Source: JARYLZ01 sp964388275 (lineage in GTDB: Bacteria; Bacteroidota; Ignavibacteria; SZUA-365). Taken from it: 64,000 bases of DNA. Below, one piece after another: positions 60,270 to 64,000 of this stretch. Position 1 is the first letter of the stretch. Each line of letters starts with the position of its first letter. Made by a program: the position numbers and the translations under genes. The stretch is taken from contig CAYLZD010000002.1 of assembly GCA_964388275.1 (NCBI GenBank), positions 62,001-126,000 of the forward strand, given 5' to 3'. Below the pieces are notes generated by a model. The model saw only the letters and a program-made list of their open reading frames with translations, was not told the DNA's origin and searched no databases.

Positions 60270-63103
60270 TGGAGACGCGTCTGCTTCCGGCCGGTTCAGA
60301 CCTGCTCATGACGGTGGCCGAAGAGGTGCTCAAAGCGGGACCGCCGTTCGATTCCATCCGCATTGTCTTCCCGGGCGCTCGGCCGGGGCGTTTTCTGCTG
60401 GGACGCATAGCCGCCGGAACCGGCACGGCGTTCCTGCCGCCCGGCCTGCATTCGGTGGAATCGCTCACCGACGAGCTTTTCCATTCCCGAATGGGGCGCA
60501 TGGACACGCCGCTCGAGTCGCTCGACGCGGTCGCGCTGCTGCATGCGATGGCGGGACGCGCGCGCCGGGATTTCGACGCCGGCGCGTTCAAATCCTTCGC
60601 GACGTTTTTTCCGCTGGGAATGAAGCTCTACTCCGAACTCGAGGAGATCAAGCTTGCAGGAGTTTCACCCGAGAGGCTCGAGGACGCGGCCGGCCGCCTG
60701 CCGTTGCCGGAAGCGCGGCTTTTGTCGGACCTATACAATCCGTTTTACAAAGAGGTTGCGAAGCTCGGCCGCTGCACGGCGGCAATGAGGGCGGAGGCGG
60801 TCGCGGATGCCGATCCGGCTGAATTGTCAAGACCCGAAGAAAGGATTATTGCCGCTGGTCTGTTCCGCGTGTCGTACCGGCATGCCGCCATACTCCGCGG
60901 CCTGCTTGCGCGCAACGGCCTGCTGATTTTGTGCGACGGACCCGGCATCGGACGGATAACCGACATGCTGGGAGCGTCGAGGGACCGCGTGGCGGAGCCG
61001 TACGCGCAGGATACGCCGAAATTCGCTTTCACCGACGCGCCTGACCTGCACTCGCAGGTCTTCGCGGCGGCCGGCCTGTTGCGGCAATGCATCGAGAGGG
61101 GCGAGCCGCTGGACGAACGCACTCTGGTGTTGCTTCCGAGCGCCGATCCGTTGCTTCCGGTGCTGCAACAGTTGCTCCCGGCGCTGGAGAGCTGTCCCGC
61201 AAACGTCTCGCTCGGATATCAGCTTTCGCGCGCTCCGGCCTATGCATTTCTTTCGAGCTTGTTCGAGACGCTGAAGACGCGAAGGAACGATCTTCTCGCC
61301 GCCCGCGAATATCTGCGTTTCGCCCTGCATCCTTTCACGAAAAACATCCGCTTCGGGCGGCGCGCCGATGTGACCCGCATTCTCTTTCACACTCTGGAAC
61401 GGGAATTCTTCGGGGAACGGCGCCACGCTCGTTTCCGGCTGGCGGATATCGAGAACGACACCGCATGCTATAAAGAAGCGTTGAAGCGGATGCCGGCGGA
61501 CGCGGGAATCACCGATGCCGCGGCGCTTCGGGAGCATCTTGTTTCCATTCACAGGGACACGATTGCGCGTTTCGAGACAGTCGGCGACCTCGGCAGTTTC
61601 GCCTCCGCGGTCATCGACGTCCTGACGGCGATAGCCGAACGAGGCGCCGCGCGCATGCATCCGGATTTCGGGGATCACGCGGACCGGCTGCTCGACGCGA
61701 TGCGGCGGATAGAACTGTCGGAAGCGCGCCGTACGCGCCTGGAAAGCATCGAGGAATACATTTCCTTCTTCAGATCCTTTCTGGCGGACGAAGTTCATCA
61801 TTTGCCCGGAACTCCTGTGCGCGGTTTGCAGATACTCGGGACGTCGGAGACGCGATGCCTGACATTCGACAGAATCATCGTGCTCAACGCCGTAGACGAT
61901 GCGCTCCCCGGCGGGCCGGGAGCGCCGCCTCTTCTGCCGCCCTCAGTCCGTGAAGCCCTGGGGGTCCCGCAGCGCAACTGTATCGAACATGAAATTACTT
62001 ATACAATGCACCAGCTCCTGGCCGGCTGCAGGGAAGCGCATTTCTTCTATTCGAGCGGTTCCGGAAAAGAACGCAGCCGCTTCGTGGAGGCCATGATCTG
62101 GAAACTGCAGAAGACCGGCGGCGAGATAAACTCCGCCGTTGCCGCGCCTTCCATACGCCTCGAGGGCGGCCCCCCCGGACCGCTGGAAAAAACGCCGCGA
62201 ATGGCCGGACTGCTCCGCGGCATGCGCTACAGCGCTTCTTCCCTCGACGCTTATCTCGCCTGCCCGCGCCGTTTTTACTACAGGCATGCGCTGGACTTGA
62301 ACGAGAAGAGAAACGCCGACGACCGGACTGGAGCGGTCGACATCGGCACATTCGTGCACGGAGTCCTGCAGGAATTCCATCAGGACCACATCTCCGCGGA
62401 CGGCGCGTCGGTCCTGTCGCCGGCGGACGCCGATACGGTGAAGATGGACGGCATTGTGGACCGGCTGTTCCACGAGACTTTCGCGTATGCCGGGGGCGAC
62501 GATCTCCTGCTGTATTCACAGGTGCGGCGAAGAATGCGGGACTATGTGGTCCGATACATGAAACCCCTTGTGGAATCGCATGAAGTCTCGATCATAGCGG
62601 CGGAGAAGCGCCTGGATATCGGATACCTCGACGCGATAATCACCGGAAAAATCGATCGCATCGAACACCGCGACGGCGACACCGTCATCATGGATTATAA
62701 AACCGGATCGAGTTCATCCTCTCATATCTTCTTCGACCGGCTGGACCCTGAAGATCCCGCCACCTGGAGGCAGTCCATATCGTCGATGCAGTTGCCGGTA
62801 TACGCGATGCTGTATATGCGCGCGGCGAATGCGGATGCGCTGCGCCTGCGGCCGATGCTGCTGTTTCTGGACAACCCCGCTCTCGGCGCGAAATACGAAG
62901 CGCCTCTGCTCGCGGACCGGGATGACCCCGTGGAAGCGTTTTCGAAACTGGAACGGGTGGTTTGCGGCCTGATCGATGAAATAACCGACCCGTCGATGCC
63001 GTTTCTGCCTCCGCAGGAAACCGGCATGCAACTGACCAAAGTTTGCAGAAACTGTCCATACCGCGTCATGTGCGGCACTCAATGGCTTAGGTTTTTCCGA
63101 TGA
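60269..63103 (+). CDS. AddB-like nuclease subunit with Fe-S cluster motif
   Basis: A 944-residue protein; the start ATG overlaps the previous stop. The N-terminus (IRIVFPGARPGRFLLGRI) matches the AddB family pattern, and no functional Walker A was seen, as expected of the inactive helicase half. The PD-(D/E)xK nuclease near the C-terminus has GKIDRIEHRDGDTVIMDYKTG. Four cysteines, C665 (LACPRRFYY), C926, C929 and C935 (CRNCPYRVMC), match the AddB-type 4Fe-4S cluster that stabilises the nuclease fold. With the upstream gene it forms a double-strand-break resection complex. Confidence 0.88.
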   Translation: METRLLPAGSDLLMTVAEEVLKAGPPFDSIRIVFPGARPGRFLLGRIAAGTGTAFLPPGLHSVESLTDELFHSRMGRMDTPLESLDAVALLHAMAGRARRDFDAGAFKSFATFFPLGMKLYSELEEIKLAGVSPERLEDAAGRLPLPEARLLSDLYNPFYKEVAKLGRCTAAMRAEAVADADPAELSRPEERIIAAGLFRVSYRHAAILRGLLARNGLLILCDGPGIGRITDMLGASRDRVAEPYAQDTPKFAFTDAPDLHSQVFAAAGLLRQCIERGEPLDERTLVLLPSADPLLPVLQQLLPALESCPANVSLGYQLSRAPAYAFLSSLFETLKTRRNDLLAAREYLRFALHPFTKNIRFGRRADVTRILFHTLEREFFGERRHARFRLADIENDTACYKEALKRMPADAGITDAAALREHLVSIHRDTIARFETVGDLGSFASAVIDVLTAIAERGAARMHPDFGDHADRLLDAMRRIELSEARRTRLESIEEYISFFRSFLADEVHHLPGTPVRGLQILGTSETRCLTFDRIIVLNAVDDALPGGPGAPPLLPPSVREALGVPQRNCIEHEITYTMHQLLAGCREAHFFYSSGSGKERSRFVEAMIWKLQKTGGEINSAVAAPSIRLEGGPPGPLEKTPRMAGLLRGMRYSASSLDAYLACPRRFYYRHALDLNEKRNADDRTGAVDIGTFVHGVLQEFHQDHISADGASVLSPADADTVKMDGIVDRLFHETFAYAGGDDLLLYSQVRRRMRDYVVRYMKPLVESHEVSIIAAEKRLDIGYLDAIITGKIDRIEHRDGDTVIMDYKTGSSSSSHIFFDRLDPEDPATWRQSISSMQLPVYAMLYMRAANADALRLRPMLLFLDNPALGAKYEAPLLADRDDPVEAFSKLERVVCGLIDEITDPSMPFLPPQETGMQLTKVCRNCPYRVMCGTQWLRFFR

Positions 63104-63167
63104 AGCGCGCGGAGGCGCAACAGTTCGCCCGGCGCCGAATGCCGAATCGAAACTCGGACTCGAAGTG

Positions 63168-63196
63168 TTGCACTTGTTTACGACCGAAGGTATTTT
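63168..63196 (+). promoter_or_regulatory. Candidate promoter of the terminal lipoprotein gene
   Basis: TTGCAC (63168-63173) and TATTTT (63191-63196) are separated by 17 bases, 101 bases before the lipoprotein start. The -10 hexamer is identical to that of the porin promoter candidate. Confidence 0.4.
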
Positions 63197-63296
63197 GCTT
63201 TGAGAGAGTATTCTGTCCGCAATAAATCAGTTCTTACGAAGTTTCCGCAGTCCGGCGTCAGCAAAGCGCATCCCATAAACTTCATCGAGGTTTTTT

Positions 63297-64000
63297 ATGA
63301 AATCCGCATTTCGACTCACGAAGGCCGCCCTTTGTTTCATCATCGCTCTGTTTCTGGCGTCCTGCTCCAAGGACAACAATCCCGTCGACAAACCGAACGA
63401 TCCCGAAACGGCCGTCAAGACCGTCGACTCCCAGAGCGGCGGAAAGCTGGAAACCCCGTCCGGCAACGGAATGGAAATAGTTCCCGGTGTAGTGCCGCCG
63501 AACGAAGACGGCACTGCCGCCACGGTGGCATTCTCCGTCGAGACTCCGGTAGAACTGCCCAAGCCGCTGCCGGCCGGCGCCACGCAGATCGGCTCTTGTA
63601 CGCGATTCGGACCGGTCGGCTTCACGTTCAACTGGCCGGTGCGTATCATCATGAAATACCCGGCAGGTCAGGATCCGTCGGCCCTTTTCATCATGAGGTA
63701 CAATGCTCTTGCCGAAAAGTGGACGGTGGTCCCGACATCATACACGGATGCCGCTTCGAGTGTGGTCGGCGCCGATGTGCTCGAGCTCGGCGAGTATACG
63801 CTGGTGAAACTTGAGGGCATGAGCAAACCCGGCGGGCCGCAATCCCAGGGTGGTTTCGAATATACCGGTGTTCCCGGGTACTATTATGCGCTGACAGTCA
63901 AGAGCGTCACGTTCAAATATCCGGCGCAGGCGGCATGGTATGACTTGGTGGGTGTCTGCGCCGGAGCCTCGGGCAGCTACCCGACAGGCGGACCGCGGCA
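63297..64000 (+). CDS. Lipoprotein with possible ZU5-like domain (3' partial)
   Basis: The frame opens at ATG 63297 and is still open at the window end, so at least 234 residues are visible. The signal sequence ends in lipobox LASC (Cys23), followed by CSKDNNPVDKP. Residues about 45-160 (GNGMEIVPGVVPPNEDGTAATVAFSVET, GFTFNWPVRIIMKYP, AEKWTVVPTSYTDAASSVVGADV) resemble a ZU5-like beta module followed by the usual linker. A Gly/Pro-rich segment then leads into another strand region. A surface lipoprotein is likely, possibly with more modules outside the window. No enzymatic motif is seen. Confidence 0.75.
   Translation, partial: MKSAFRLTKAALCFIIALFLASCSKDNNPVDKPNDPETAVKTVDSQSGGKLETPSGNGMEIVPGVVPPNEDGTAATVAFSVETPVELPKPLPAGATQIGSCTRFGPVGFTFNWPVRIIMKYPAGQDPSALFIMRYNALAEKWTVVPTSYTDAASSVVGADVLELGEYTLVKLEGMSKPGGPQSQGGFEYTGVPGYYYALTVKSVTFKYPAQAAWYDLVGVCAGASGSYPTGGPR

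Noticed and set aside
1..64000. tRNA, rRNA, CRISPR, IS element, toxin-antitoxin
   Set aside because: Looked for by eye in the intergenic gaps; no cloverleaf, direct-repeat array, transposase or paired small genes was seen. A tRNAscan or Infernal run would be decisive.

Overview
The window (about 57-58% GC, judged by eye) comes from a Gram-negative bacterium of the Fibrobacteres-Chlorobi-Bacteroidetes group. The signs are two proteins ending in type IX secretion (T9SS) C-terminal sorting domains, LptE, many outer-membrane lipoproteins with early lipobox cysteines, porin-like barrels, and a sigma-54 regulator joined to lptE. Many genes have a good Shine-Dalgarno sequence (ridA, the WD40 gene, hypA, the gene at 56589), which is unlike most Bacteroidia and fits a Chlorobi, Ignavibacteria or Kapabacteria type of lineage better. 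That placement is inference. No rRNA, tRNA, CRISPR array, IS element, prophage or plasmid function was recognised. The window reads as chromosomal housekeeping plus envelope and signalling genes.

Layout. 1-3974 (+): 3' part of a sigma-54 activator, lptE, a membrane GT2 glycosyltransferase and a TPR protein, tightly packed. 4032-8941 (-): a pair of M16 peptidase-like proteins (one catalytic, one with its zinc site lost), a HAD phosphatase and a PAP2-like membrane protein. 9198-14056: a porin, a secreted DJ-1-like protein lacking the nucleophilic cysteine, a cytochrome c lipoprotein, RidA and a ClC channel with CBS domains. 14130-21116 (-): overlapping run WD40 / UDP-sugar pyrophosphorylase / hemL / GT39-like / geranylgeranyl reductase / ferredoxin. 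21199-28687 (-): a T9SS cargo and three large cysteine-rich outer-membrane lipoproteins. 29010-31474 (+): CopZ and CopA. 31526-36399: divergent GH13 protein, PPi-signature phosphofructokinase, CopD-like membrane protein, metallophosphoesterase. 36623-39899 (+): orphan HypA, a secreted YadA-head/S74-chaperone protein and a second T9SS cargo. 40054-48522 (-): YbaK deacylase, PEP carboxykinase, an aminotransferase fused to a P-loop domain, an SPFH protein, AmrS and a secreted protein. 48730-56394 (+): five two-component genes. 56589-63103 (+): a small barrel protein and an AddAB-like helicase-nuclease pair. From 63297 a lipoprotein runs off the end.

How the parts connect. The most unusual unit is 40631-46329: SPFH protein, aminotransferase/P-loop fusion and ATP-type PEP carboxykinase on one strand. 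Heptanucleotide tandem repeats sit in both spacers that precede the last two genes. An aspartate to oxaloacetate to phosphoenolpyruvate route is a reasonable but unproven reading. The second unusual unit is the three-gene cysteine-rich lipoprotein locus (22555-28687), which combines a PD40/OmpA-like/SPOR protein, an Ig-like-looking protein and a barrel protein, next to a T9SS cargo and opposite CopZ/CopA.
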